This document shows, one piece after another, positions 33,658 through 41,208 of a stretch of 64,000 nucleotides of DNA. The notes under the pieces were generated by a model. The model was not told the origin of the DNA and made no database searches. It saw only the letters and a program-made list of their open reading frames with translations. The stretch comes from Demequina sp. NBRC 110052 (GTDB taxonomy: Bacteria; Actinomycetota; Actinomycetes; Actinomycetales; Demequinaceae). The first letter of the stretch is position 1. The number at the start of each line of letters is the position of its first letter. The stretch lies in NCBI RefSeq assembly GCF_002090075.1, contig NZ_BBRI01000003.1, positions 496,001 through 560,000 on the forward strand. Direction: 5' to 3'. The position numbers and the translations under genes were made by a program.

Positions 33658-34128
33658 ATGGACACTGCGACCTGGGTGAACATCGGGCTCTTCCTGCTCA
33701 CCGGAGTGAGCGTGTTTGTTGCGGCACGATCCCTGAACTCCGAGCGTCGTGCCCAGAAAGATGCCGGTCGGCTACGAGCCGAGTTGGTGGCCGCCAACGA
33801 ACGCGTGGCACAGGCGCTCGAAAGATCTCGGGAACTCGCCGAAGGCGCCACACCAGTACACCCGATCGAGTTCCGCCAAGTTGCGCGGCACGAGTGGCGG
33901 CTCTATAACCAGGGTCGGGAGCGGATGATCGAAGTCACGTTGTCGACGCCGGCCGCGCCGGGCGAGCTGATGTTCCCAGGCGGTCAACCTCCAATCTCGT
34001 GCCTGGAGCCGGGCGACTTCATAAGGGTGCTTCACGAGCCGTCGCTAGCGACTCCTTCGCACCTCCAGGCCGAGATCGCTTGGCGCGACACCGCTGGGCG
34101 AGAGCATCGCGTCACCCGCACGCTCTAG
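33658..34128 (+). CDS. TM-coiled-coil-beta protein, paralogue A
   Basis: A 156-residue protein: one N-terminal helix (WVNIGLFLLTGVSVFVAA, about 6-23), a coiled-coil stretch with NSERRAQKD and ALERSRELAEG, and a C-terminal strand-rich domain with EWRLYNQG and AEIAWRDTAG. The order and several motifs are shared with the convergent gene at 34179-34673, so the two arose by duplication. It is divergent from the 33042 gene and no RBS is visible before the ATG. Small membrane proteins with an exposed immunoglobulin-like end could sense something at the membrane; this is inference. Confidence 0.65.
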   Translation: MDTATWVNIGLFLLTGVSVFVAARSLNSERRAQKDAGRLRAELVAANERVAQALERSRELAEGATPVHPIEFRQVARHEWRLYNQGRERMIEVTLSTPAAPGELMFPGGQPPISCLEPGDFIRVLHEPSLATPSHLQAEIAWRDTAGREHRVTRTL

Positions 34129-34178
34129 TGCGATCCAGACAGACGCTTTGACTCGCGGACGTGGCTGTGCTGGATCCG

Positions 34179-34673
34179 CTACGGCAGAGTCGTCTTGACC
34201 GTCACGCGCGTACCAGCCTCGGGGTCGTCCCAGGCGATCGCAAGCGTCAGGTCAGTCGCCATTCCCATGTGCCGAAAGATCCTGAACGTTCCCGAGAGTC
34301 CTTCTTCGAGTTCGTCCTTTGGGAACGTCTCGCTGTGTACCAGTCCGGGGTCCGCTTCGAGCACCTTGAGTTCCACGTTACTCACAGAGCCTGGCCCTTG
34401 GTTGGTCAGTCGCCAGGCATCCTTGTCTTCGACACTCAGACCCCACCGGGTCTTCTTCTGCGAGGAGCGTGCGAGCTCGTTCGACTCTTCGAGGGCCGTG
34501 GCCACGCGCTTCTGCGCCGCCGCCGACTCTCGGGCGGACTCCAGTGCGGCTCGCTCGTGGCCGCTGGCCTGACTCGCCGAGGTACGAGCGGACCTGGCCT
34601 GATTCGCCGCTACGACCACGCCAATCGCCGTGAGGAGCATGATGCCCAAGTTGATCCAGTTCGAAGCGTTCAT
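34179..34673 (-). CDS. TM-coiled-coil-beta protein, paralogue B
   Basis: A 164-residue protein with the layout of paralogue A: NWINLGIMLLTAIGVVVAA (helix), then TALEESNELARSSQKK and DAWRLTNQGPG, ending ALAIAWDDPEAG-type strands and TTLP. Shared positions include W(V/I)N(I/L)G..LLT...V.VAA at the start, ALE.S.ELA in the coil and WRL.NQG and AW.D..AG in the beta domain. ATG at 34673; the frame is open a little further but without a better start. It converges with paralogue A, 51 bp between stops. Confidence 0.65.
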   Translation of the reverse strand: MNASNWINLGIMLLTAIGVVVAANQARSARTSASQASGHERAALESARESAAAQKRVATALEESNELARSSQKKTRWGLSVEDKDAWRLTNQGPGSVSNVELKVLEADPGLVHSETFPKDELEEGLSGTFRIFRHMGMATDLTLAIAWDDPEAGTRVTVKTTLP

Positions 34674-34726
34674 GAAGACAGGGTAGCGAGGAGCACCCAC
34701 GCGGATACTTGCGCGAGGAACCACTC

Positions 34727-34897
34727 ATGCACTCTCACGAAACATCCCTGGAAAACCAGAAACTCATGCCGTGCGGTGGGCGCGGCGAGACCAAGCCCCG
34801 CGACGCATTCGCGTTTCGCAATGGGCGGCGCAGATGGCGGCAGTCGTGGTGCCGTGCATGCATGACCACCTACCAGCGCACTCGGGGCGCATCATGA
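34727..34897 (+). CDS. Small zinc-binding protein upstream of the recombinase
   Basis: A 56-residue protein with CGGRGETKPRDAFAFRNGRRRW and WCRACMTTYQR, close to the small phage/plasmid zinc-ribbon proteins of the form CG.TKP..DF...R....CR.C. The usual first cysteine pair is reduced to one, so metal binding may be incomplete. The stop overlaps the recombinase start (ATGA at 34894-34897), so the two are a translationally coupled pair. It may assist recombinase action; that is inference. Confidence 0.6.
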   Translation: MHSHETSLENQKLMPCGGRGETKPRDAFAFRNGRRRWRQSWCRACMTTYQRTRGAS

Positions 34898-35455
34898 CGC
34901 GCGCCGCGATCTACACCCGCGTCTCGACCACAGACCAGGTCGAGAACACTTCATTGCCCGAGCAGCGCCGCCAGCGCGGGGCCGAAGTCGAGCGACGAGG
35001 TTGGCGGTTAGCGAGCGCATACGAGGACGCCGGGGTAGGAGGCGCCCGTGCGGACAGCCAGCCTGCAACCGGATGCTGGCAGACGGAAGCGATGGCGAGT
35101 TCGATGCTCTCATCGTCCCCAACATCTCCCGGTCTTCACGACGTACTTCTCACGCGTTCACCCAGGTCGAGCGCCTCGAGGATGCTGGCGTCGCGCTCGT
35201 CTCTGTTCAGGAGAACTTCGATCTGACAAGACCCGCAGGCGAGGCGGTGTTCGGTATGGCGGCGGTACTCGCCCAGTTGGACCGTGAACAGCTCCTCGCA
35301 AGGACCGTAGCCGGACAGCGCGCCAAGAACCGCAATGACTAGTGGCTCCGGGGCAAACCACCCTTCAGTTTGCGACTCGAGGGATACAAGCGAACCGCCG
35401 CACCCGTCCACGACGGCTGCGAGCGGCCCGAGGTGGTGCCGCCCGTCACCTCGAG
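34894..35455 (+). pseudogene. Serine recombinase/integrase, broken and truncated
   Basis: The N-terminal catalytic part is clear: RAAIYTRVSTTDQVENTSLPEQ with the nucleophile Ser in TRVST, then AYEDAGVGGARADS. Near 35057 one base is missing; the other frame continues PACNRMLADGSDGEFDALIVPNISR and QLDREQLLARTVAG. An amber codon (TAG, 35340-35342) interrupts it before WLRGKPPFSLRLEG, normal sequence for the hinge of large serine recombinases. The frame then runs into Tad-derived sequence at about 35455, so the DNA-binding half is missing. Three lesions make it inactive. Confidence 0.85.
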
Positions 35456-35814
35456 AAAGACGGGCCCGCACGGGCGCTCGCCACCACAGGGCCCAGCACC
35501 GAGCCGTCGCGCAGCACCACGGTGATGTCACCGTCGCTCGACGCGAGGCAGTTCGCGAGTTCGACGCCGTTGAGCCCCGCCGCTTCGCGAGCCCGGGTGC
35601 ACCCTGTACCGGGGTGGAGCCTCTCGCCGACGGCGCCCGCGAGGGCCGCGAGATCGGCGGCTCCTTGGGTGCGGGCGCGGGCGGAGATCGCGCCGCTGCC
35701 TGTCGCGATCGCCACAGCGCAGGCGACCGCCACAGCCATCAGCGCGACGACCAGCGGCATCGCTGAGCCTCGATCCCGACACCAGTCGGTGCCGCCTGCG
35801 AGCCGCGCCTTCAC
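35446..35814 (-). CDS. Rv3654c-like TadE-family protein (copy 2)
   Basis: A 122-residue small protein with a hydrophobic N-terminal helix (SAMPLVVALMAVAVACAVAIA) after a short basic start, then GAADLAALAGAVGERL and a cysteine-containing C-terminal region. The family is the last gene of the actinobacterial Tad locus (Rv3654c in M. tuberculosis). GTG at 35814 overlaps the TadE stop. The last two codons and the stop come from the element's end sequence rather than the native gene end (FSR here, FAP in copy 1), but the family core is complete, so it may be functional. Confidence 0.8.
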   Translation of the reverse strand: MKARLAGGTDWCRDRGSAMPLVVALMAVAVACAVAIATGSGAISARARTQGAADLAALAGAVGERLHPGTGCTRAREAAGLNGVELANCLASSDGDITVVLRDGSVLGPVVASARAGPSFSR

Positions 35815-36155
35815 GGCTGCTCCGGCAGATGCAGCGTCGCCTCAACGGGTGGGAGCAGCCCTCGTCCCGGCATCGACACTGTCGCGGCGACCGCGCCGGG
35901 GACCCGCGCCACATCCACGCGCGCGCCGGGCGCGACCGACTGGCCGGCAGCACGCGCGGCTGCGAGGTCCTCCACCAGCGCGGTGCGTGCCGCCGCGGCG
36001 GCAGCGTGCTCCACGAGGATGGCCCGCTGCCCCCATGCCGCCGTACCCGCGATGAGGCCAAGCATGAGCACGAGGGCGGGCAGCGCCATCGCGAGCTCCA
36101 CAGTCGCGGAGCCACGATCGCTGGGGAGCCGCCGCAGGCGCGGCCGCGTGTTCAT
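35811..36155 (-). CDS. TadE-like pseudopilin (copy 2)
   Basis: A 114-residue minor pseudopilin: SDRGSATVELAMALPALVLMLGLIAG carries the TadE signature (Glu after the G-S-A-T-V cleavage region) and a single membrane helix, followed by VAATVSMPGRGLLPPVEATL. It overlaps DUF4244 upstream and the Rv3654c-like gene downstream by 4 bp each, so it is expressed in the Tad operon. Against copy 1 about 27 of 114 residues differ, while the first bases of the gene lie inside the 101-bp identical repeat. Confidence 0.88.
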   Translation of the reverse strand: MNTRPRLRRLPSDRGSATVELAMALPALVLMLGLIAGTAAWGQRAILVEHAAAAAARTALVEDLAAARAAGQSVAPGARVDVARVPGAVAATVSMPGRGLLPPVEATLHLPEQP

Positions 36156-36241
36156 CCGCCGAAGGCGCCGCGGAGGACTCCCGCGAGGAGCTCGCGCACC
36201 TCGTCGGAGCGGATCAGCGCGACGAGCACTCCCGCGAAGGC
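36141..36241. repeat. 101-bp perfect direct repeat, right copy
   Basis: Identical to 27560-27660. The identity stops at C36241/C27660, after which only scattered matches continue for 15 bp. Confidence 0.85.
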
Positions 36242-36352
36242 GGCGGCAGCGACCGTGACCATGGCGTACTCGACCGTCGCCATCCCACGATCGTCGAGCC
36301 TCGCCGCTCGCCGCTCCATGACCGTCTTCGCCCGCATCGACCACGACTTCAT
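36152..36352 (-). CDS. DUF4244 Flp-pilin-like protein
   Basis: A 66-residue protein: basic start (MKSWSMRAKTVMERRAARLDDRG), MATVEYAMVTVAAAAFAGVLVALI helix with a Glu five residues into the hydrophobic part (the prepilin pattern G-M-A-T-V-E), and a short amphipathic end. It corresponds to Rv3656c, thought to be the major Flp-type pilin of the actinobacterial Tad system. ATG at 36352 has a strong GGAAGGAG RBS. It overlaps TadE by 4 bp. Confidence 0.85.
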   Translation of the reverse strand: MKSWSMRAKTVMERRAARLDDRGMATVEYAMVTVAAAAFAGVLVALIRSDEVRELLAGVLRGAFGG

Positions 36353-36491
36353 GACCACTCTCCTTCCGTGAGCGGACGCCCCCATGGCGTCCGTGCGATC
36401 CAGCGTGCGCGGCGGCGCTCGTGGCGTCGGAGCGACAGCGCGGATCTGTGGACAGGCGCACCCCACCGGGTGACCGGGGACGACGACTTCC

Positions 36492-37445
36492 TCATGGAAG
36501 GAGCCCGCCCGAGCGAGCGACGGCGATCAGCATCGGGACCACGCCCACGAGCACGAACGACGGCAGGAGGCACAGCGACAGCGGCAGCGCGGCGCGGACG
36601 CTGAGCTGTGAGACGGCGAGCTCACGCGCCGCCGCCGACCGTCGTACCTCGGAGCGCCGGGCGGCCGCGAGCGCGGGTCCGGGCGCCGCCCCGGAGCGCC
36701 AGGCCCAGCGCAGAGCCTCCTCGACAGGGGCAAGCGACGGCGACTCGTGAGCCCCGCGCGCCCACGCCTCCTCCCACCGGGACCCGGCTCGCAGCGCAGT
36801 TCCGGCTCGCGTGAGCCCCGAGCCCGCGAGCGGGGTCTCTGGGACCAGCGCCGCGCCGACGGAGGCGAGCGCACCGGCGAGGTCGGCCCCACTTGCGACG
36901 CTCGCCTCGAGGAGCGCGAGCGCGAGACCGACCGCCTCTTCCTCGACCGGTGGTGGCGCCGTGGCGCGCGCGGTCATGCGGGTCAGCCAGCGGCGTCCAG
37001 CGAGGGCGAGCAGCACGGCGACGGCCACGAGTGCCACTCCCCACGGCTCGCGGACGATGCTCAGGGACGCCGGGTCGATCGCCGCCGAGAAGGCGATGCC
37101 AACAGCAGGCAGCCATCCGAGGATCCGGGCGCTCAGCCGTGCGCCGCCCATCCCCGCCTCCGCACGGGCACCGGCGTCAGCGCGCGCCTCCAGCTGCGCG
37201 ACGACTGCCTCGACGAGCGGCACGAGCGGGCTGCCAGTGGTGCGCGCGAGCCGCGCGGACGCGCGAATGCCCGCGGGCGCACCTGCGGGGGCGCCATCCG
37301 GATCGACCTCAGTGAACCCCGAAGCGAGCCACGCGGCCTCCGGCGGAGCGCCCGCGCGCAGCAGACCCACCGCTGCGGCGACACCACCGGGATCGTCGGG
37401 CGAGGCACGCGGCGCGCGCTGAGCGCGCGTGAGGAGCCGCCTCAC
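36492..37445 (-). CDS. TadB/TadC-like inner-membrane platform protein (fused)
   Basis: A 317-residue membrane protein of the type II secretion F family, the platform that anchors the Tad ATPase. Two homologous halves are visible: GVAAAVGLLRAGAPPEAAW...AVVAQLEARADAG, then two helices near 110-150, and a second GLALALLEASVASGADLAGAL...AVSQLSVRAALPLSLCLLPSFVLVG at the end. In M. tuberculosis these are separate genes (Rv3658c, Rv3657c); here one frame covers both with a shortened first half. Overlaps TadA by 4 bp. Confidence 0.8.
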   Translation of the reverse strand: MRRLLTRAQRAPRASPDDPGGVAAAVGLLRAGAPPEAAWLASGFTEVDPDGAPAGAPAGIRASARLARTTGSPLVPLVEAVVAQLEARADAGARAEAGMGGARLSARILGWLPAVGIAFSAAIDPASLSIVREPWGVALVAVAVLLALAGRRWLTRMTARATAPPPVEEEAVGLALALLEASVASGADLAGALASVGAALVPETPLAGSGLTRAGTALRAGSRWEEAWARGAHESPSLAPVEEALRWAWRSGAAPGPALAAARRSEVRRSAAARELAVSQLSVRAALPLSLCLLPSFVLVGVVPMLIAVARSGGLLP

Positions 37446-38485
37446 GCGGCACTCGCGAGCTCCGCCAGTGCTGGCCAGCCCTGACCTGGGACGGCGGTGC
37501 CGTCGGCGGCGACCGCGACGGCGGTGCGCACTCCCAGGCCCGGGTCCTCGCGCACGAGGTGCGCGATCTCCCGCACCCTCCTCATCCCGTCACGGCCGCG
37601 CTGGAGGTGGATCACGGCGTCGAAGCCCGCGGCCGCGTGAAGCGCGACAGCGTCGGCCGTCATGCCCGCGAGGGCGCCGAGAGCGACGAGGCGCGCGGGA
37701 ACGTCGGCCGCGGAGTTCGCGTGCAGCGTCGCCATGCCTCCTCGATGTCCGGTGTTGAGCACGAGCAGCACCTCGCGAAGCTCCGCGCCGCGGCACTCTC
37801 CCAGAACGATCCGGTCAGGCCTCATGCGCAGCGCTTCGCGGACGAGCGCGGCGAGCGTGACGGCCCCCGCGCCGTCGACGTTCGGCCGGCGTTCCACGAG
37901 CCTCACGACGTGCGGGTGCGTCGGGCGCGCCTCGCCCGCCTCCTCGATGAGCACGATGCGCTCCTCGGGAGGGACCTCGGTGAGCAGCGAGGCGAGCAGT
38001 GTCGTCTTCCCTGCGCCGGTGGCGCCCGTCACGAGCACAGAGGCCCGAGCGTGCACGAGCGCCCGGAGCACTGCGGCGACCTGAGGAGCGAGCGAGCCGG
38101 AGCGCTCGAGCTGCTCGAGCGTCGGCGCGGCCCGCGGGACGAGGCGCACTGAGACGGCCGCGCAGCCGTCCGCGACCGGGGGCAGCACGGCGTGGAGCCG
38201 TGCCCCGTTGGGGAGGCGCGCATCCACGCACGGTGCCGCGTCGTCGAGCCTTCGCCCGGCGAGCGCGGCGAGCCGCACCGCGAGCGCCCGCAGCTCCCCC
38301 GGCGAGCCGATCGCGAGGTCCACGCGCTCGAGGCCTCCGCCGCGGTCGAGCCAGGCCTCGCCGGGGGCATGCACGAGTACGTCGGTCACGCCGGGCAGCA
38401 TGAGCAGCTCGGCCAGCGGCCCGGCCCAACCGAACTCGGCAGGCGGTGCACCGGCGCGCATCGGGGTCGTCGAGGGGCCTGTCAT
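37442..38485 (-). CDS. tadA: TadA-family secretion ATPase
   Basis: The motor ATPase of the Flp/Tad pilus, 347 residues. Walker A VTGATGAGKTT, the Asp box VLIEEAGEARP, Walker B-like RMRPDRIVLGECRGAE and the His box GMATLHANSA are all present. ATG at 38485. The gene is first in a tightly overlapping operon with the platform, DUF4244, TadE and Rv3654c-like genes. The Ssd/CpaE-like gene that usually precedes tadA (Rv3660c) is missing: the HAD phosphatase comes directly next, divergently. Confidence 0.92.
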   Translation of the reverse strand: MTGPSTTPMRAGAPPAEFGWAGPLAELLMLPGVTDVLVHAPGEAWLDRGGGLERVDLAIGSPGELRALAVRLAALAGRRLDDAAPCVDARLPNGARLHAVLPPVADGCAAVSVRLVPRAAPTLEQLERSGSLAPQVAAVLRALVHARASVLVTGATGAGKTTLLASLLTEVPPEERIVLIEEAGEARPTHPHVVRLVERRPNVDGAGAVTLAALVREALRMRPDRIVLGECRGAELREVLLVLNTGHRGGMATLHANSAADVPARLVALGALAGMTADAVALHAAAGFDAVIHLQRGRDGMRRVREIAHLVREDPGLGVRTAVAVAADGTAVPGQGWPALAELASAA

Positions 38486-38687
38486 GCGGCGAGCCTTGTG
38501 CGCGCCGCCGTGGCACCAGTGCCGGTTGGGTCCGTACTGTGGATACCGGGCCCGTCCGGAGGGATGTGGACACTCCGCCGGGCGGGCCCGCCTTCCCGGC
38601 ACCGGTCGCATCGGCCCGTTTCCGACGCGCCGGTCACCGGTACCGCGTCGGCCCTCCCAGGTACGCTGAGAGCGGGAAGGAGCAGGG

Positions 38688-39542
38688 ATGTCGCAGACCT
38701 CGATGCGCGCCGCCTCACGCGCTGCCTCGCGCCGCCTGCCGCGCCGTGCCCACCCGACTGCGGCGTTCTTCGACCTCGACAAGACGATCATCGCCACGAG
38801 CTCGTCCTCGGCGTTCGGCCGGTCATTCCTCGACGAGGGTCTGCTCACCCGCGCCGACGCGCTACGCGCCGCCTACGCGCAGTTCCTGTTCCAGGTGGGA
38901 GGCGCGGACGAGCGCCAGACGAGCCGCCTGCGCGACGCGCTCAGCGAACTCATCGAGGGCTGGGACGTCGCGACGGTGCGGCGCATCGTCGCCGAGACCC
39001 TGCACGAGCACATCGACCCCGTCGTCTACGCGGAGGCGCTCGAGCTGATCCGCCGCCACCAGGACAACGGGCGCGACGTCATCATCGTCTCGGCCTCGGT
39101 GGTCGACGTCGTGCAACCCATCGCCGACCTGCTCGGCGCCGACGGCATCATCGCGTCCGAGCTGGAGACCGACGGTGGCCGCTACACAGGAAACGTCACG
39201 CGCTACGTGTTCGGCCAGGCCAAGGCCGACGCGATCGCCGAGCTCGCGGACGAACGCGGCTACGACCTGCGGCACAGCTACGCGTACTCGGACTCGATCA
39301 CCGACGCGCCCATGCTCTCGGTGGTAGGCCATGGCTTTGCCGTCAACCCTGACCGCTTGATGCGGCGCGCGGCGATCGAGCACGGCTGGGGCATGCTGCG
39401 CTTCAGAAAGCCCGTCTCGCTCGGATCACCGGTCACGCCCAAGGAGGCCACGATCATCGCGCTGTCGATCGGACTGGGCCTGGCGTTCGGCTGGTGGCTG
39501 TTCCGCACGCTCACGCGCTACGCGGGCGACCGGCCGACCTGA
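38688..39542 (+). CDS. HAD-IB family hydrolase (SerB-like, membrane-tethered)
   Basis: A 284-residue HAD-superfamily phosphatase of subfamily IB. Motif I AAFFDLDKTIIA supplies the nucleophile Asp, motif II VIIVSASVVD, the Lys in FGQAKADAI, and motif IV SYAYSDSITDAPML; a C1 cap lies between. A basic N-terminus and one hydrophobic helix near the C-terminus (ATIIALSIGLGLAFGWWLF) suggest attachment to the membrane. It corresponds in position to Rv3661, next to the Tad locus. Substrate unknown, probably a phosphomonoester such as phosphoserine or a lipid phosphate. RBS GGGAAGGAG. Confidence 0.88.
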   Translation: MSQTSMRAASRAASRRLPRRAHPTAAFFDLDKTIIATSSSSAFGRSFLDEGLLTRADALRAAYAQFLFQVGGADERQTSRLRDALSELIEGWDVATVRRIVAETLHEHIDPVVYAEALELIRRHQDNGRDVIIVSASVVDVVQPIADLLGADGIIASELETDGGRYTGNVTRYVFGQAKADAIAELADERGYDLRHSYAYSDSITDAPMLSVVGHGFAVNPDRLMRRAAIEHGWGMLRFRKPVSLGSPVTPKEATIIALSIGLGLAFGWWLFRTLTRYAGDRPT

Positions 39543-39880
39543 GCGCCCCAGCGCGACAGGAGACGCCAGTGCGGGCGTGTGAACCCTCGGTTCTGCCCGT
39601 GCGTCGCCGCAGAGACGGCTTGGCAACGTGCCCATACCCCTTGCCGGGTGATCCGAGCTCACGTGAACTGCGCTGCAGTGTCCGCTGCGATGAGAGTTGC
39701 CTCGGCTTCGACCATGAGTTAGGCTAACTCTTGAAATTAGGGTCATCGAGACCTCAGCATCCACGGGCTCACCGTCGAGTCCTGCCAAGGAAGCGGAGGT
39801 GCTGCCGCCCCGATTTCGCCCTGCTCCGCAGGCACATCACCGGACCGACCCGCTCGGGCCGCACCGAAGGAAGGTATTCA
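39543..39880. other. Intergenic region before the sugar transporter operon
   Basis: No gene. It contains the palindrome at 39716-39730 and must hold the operon promoter. TTGAAA at 39731-39736 is a possible -35. Confidence 0.5.
39716..39730 (+). promoter_or_regulatory. Palindromic operator candidate for the ROK regulator
   Basis: GAGTTA-GGC-TAACTC is a perfect inverted repeat about 150 bp upstream of the transporter start. The operon's last gene encodes a ROK repressor, and TTAG..CTAA-type palindromes are used by many ROK proteins. The core GTTAGGCTAAC also resembles a DtxR/IdeR iron box, but a sugar operon makes that less likely. Confidence 0.5.
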
Positions 39881-41149
39881 ATGAAGAAGCATCTCCGAAC
39901 CGCAGCGGGATGGACCACGCTCGCGGGCCTGACACTCCTCGCCGCCGGTTGCTCGGACGCTGGCGGCGCAGAACCCACCGAGGACGGCACCACCCCCGCC
40001 GTCGCCGACGGAGGATCGCTCACCGTCTGGGTCATGGGCGACTCCAGCGCGAACTTCGAGCAGCTCGTCGCCCCCTTCGCCGCCGACACCGGCACTGAGG
40101 TGGAGGTCGTGGCAATCCCCTGGGATGCCATTGACGAGCGCATCACGACCGCAGTCGGATCGGGCGATGGCCCCGACCTGCTCCAGATCGGACTCTCGAA
40201 GCTGCGCACCTTCGCCGACGCGGGGGTCCTCATGGATCTCAGCGACGCGACCGGCGACCACCCCGCGATCGATCCGTCCAACTTCCCTTCCGGCGCAGCG
40301 AGCGCCGTGGGGGAAGAACTCGTCAGCGTGCCGTGGGTCTCGGACACACGCGTGCTCTTCACCCGCGACGACATCCTGTCGGAGGCCGGCATCGACGCGC
40401 CACCGAGCACATGGGAGGAGTTGCTCGACGCGGCGTCAACGCTCGCCGCCCGCGGTGGCGATCAGTACGGCTACTACATCCCCCAATGGGACAGCCCGCT
40501 GCCGCTCGAGATGACCTGGAGCTACGGCGGCGACGTCGTCACCGACGGCGCGATCGACTTCGACACCCCCGAGTTCCATGCCGCTGTGGACACCTACCTG
40601 CAGCTCTACTCGGACGGCTCGGTGCCCGTCAACGGGGACTTCGACCAGACCCAGGGCTTCGTCTCTGGCATCGCGCCGATGCTGATCTCCGGCCCGTACC
40701 TCGCGTCCTCGATCTCGAGCGCGGCGCCGGAGCTCGACGGCTCCTGGTCCGTATCCCTGATCCCCGGTGGCGACGGCCACGATCCTGTGTCGCTGTTCGC
40801 CGGCTCGAACCTCGGAGTCTGGGGCTCGACCGATAACCCCGACGGAGCCCTGGCGCTGCTCGAGTATCTCTCCGAGCCCGCTACACAGCTCGAGTGGTAC
40901 TCGATCCAGGGCGAGCTCCCGGCGGCATCGGCTGCACTGTCCGACGCCTCGCTGGCGGCGGATCCGATGGTCGCCGTCTACACCGAGCAGCTCGCTTCGT
41001 CCAACGCCGTGCCGCTCGTGCCCGACTGGGACGGCGACACCGGGGCGGCACTGCTGGAGGCCCTGAACTCCATCGCCCTCCAGGGAGCAGACCGCGACTC
41101 GACGCTCCAGGCACTGTTCGACGCGACCACCGGCACGCCGACCAGCTGA
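39881..41149 (+). CDS. Sugar ABC transporter substrate-binding lipoprotein
   Basis: A 422-residue extracytoplasmic solute-binding protein (MsmE/MalE-type, family 1). Signal with lipobox LLAAGC (Cys at about 22), then SLTVWVMGDSSANFEQLVAPF and WDAIDERITTAVGSGDGPDLLQIG, the typical start of carbohydrate-binding proteins. RBS GAAGGAAGG precedes the ATG. First gene of the importer operon; the ligand is probably a beta-glucan oligosaccharide or related glycoside, inferred only from the GH5 gene. Confidence 0.9.
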   Translation: MKKHLRTAAGWTTLAGLTLLAAGCSDAGGAEPTEDGTTPAVADGGSLTVWVMGDSSANFEQLVAPFAADTGTEVEVVAIPWDAIDERITTAVGSGDGPDLLQIGLSKLRTFADAGVLMDLSDATGDHPAIDPSNFPSGAASAVGEELVSVPWVSDTRVLFTRDDILSEAGIDAPPSTWEELLDAASTLAARGGDQYGYYIPQWDSPLPLEMTWSYGGDVVTDGAIDFDTPEFHAAVDTYLQLYSDGSVPVNGDFDQTQGFVSGIAPMLISGPYLASSISSAAPELDGSWSVSLIPGGDGHDPVSLFAGSNLGVWGSTDNPDGALALLEYLSEPATQLEWYSIQGELPAASAALSDASLAADPMVAVYTEQLASSNAVPLVPDWDGDTGAALLEALNSIALQGADRDSTLQALFDATTGTPTS

Positions 41150-41208
41150 CCGCACCCCGGGGGCGGGCCCGCCGGCCCGCCCCCGGCACTCAACCCGAGA
41201 GGGGAACC

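Larger units (their letters stand above)
27676..35455. mobile_element. Integrated, decayed phage/plasmid-like element with defence-type cargo
   Basis: About 7.8 kb flanked by direct repeats of the Tad 3' genes. Two hand-counted 60-base lines inside are 60 and 63 % GC against 72 % in a sampled host line. From the left it holds two phage-like genes, a broken EVE-like/DUF3883 nuclease gene, a TM protein, a SIR2 gene, a two-gene membrane operon, two convergent paralogous TM proteins, a small zinc-binding protein and a serine recombinase pseudogene at the right end. The boundaries are where similarity to the Tad genes stops (27675 and about 35455). With the recombinase broken it is presumably immobile. 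Confidence 0.75.

Noticed and set aside
39716-39730. DtxR/IdeR iron box for the sugar operon
   Set aside because: Core GTTAGGCTAAC is similar, but flanks fit poorly (about 13 of 19) and the operon has its own ROK regulator.
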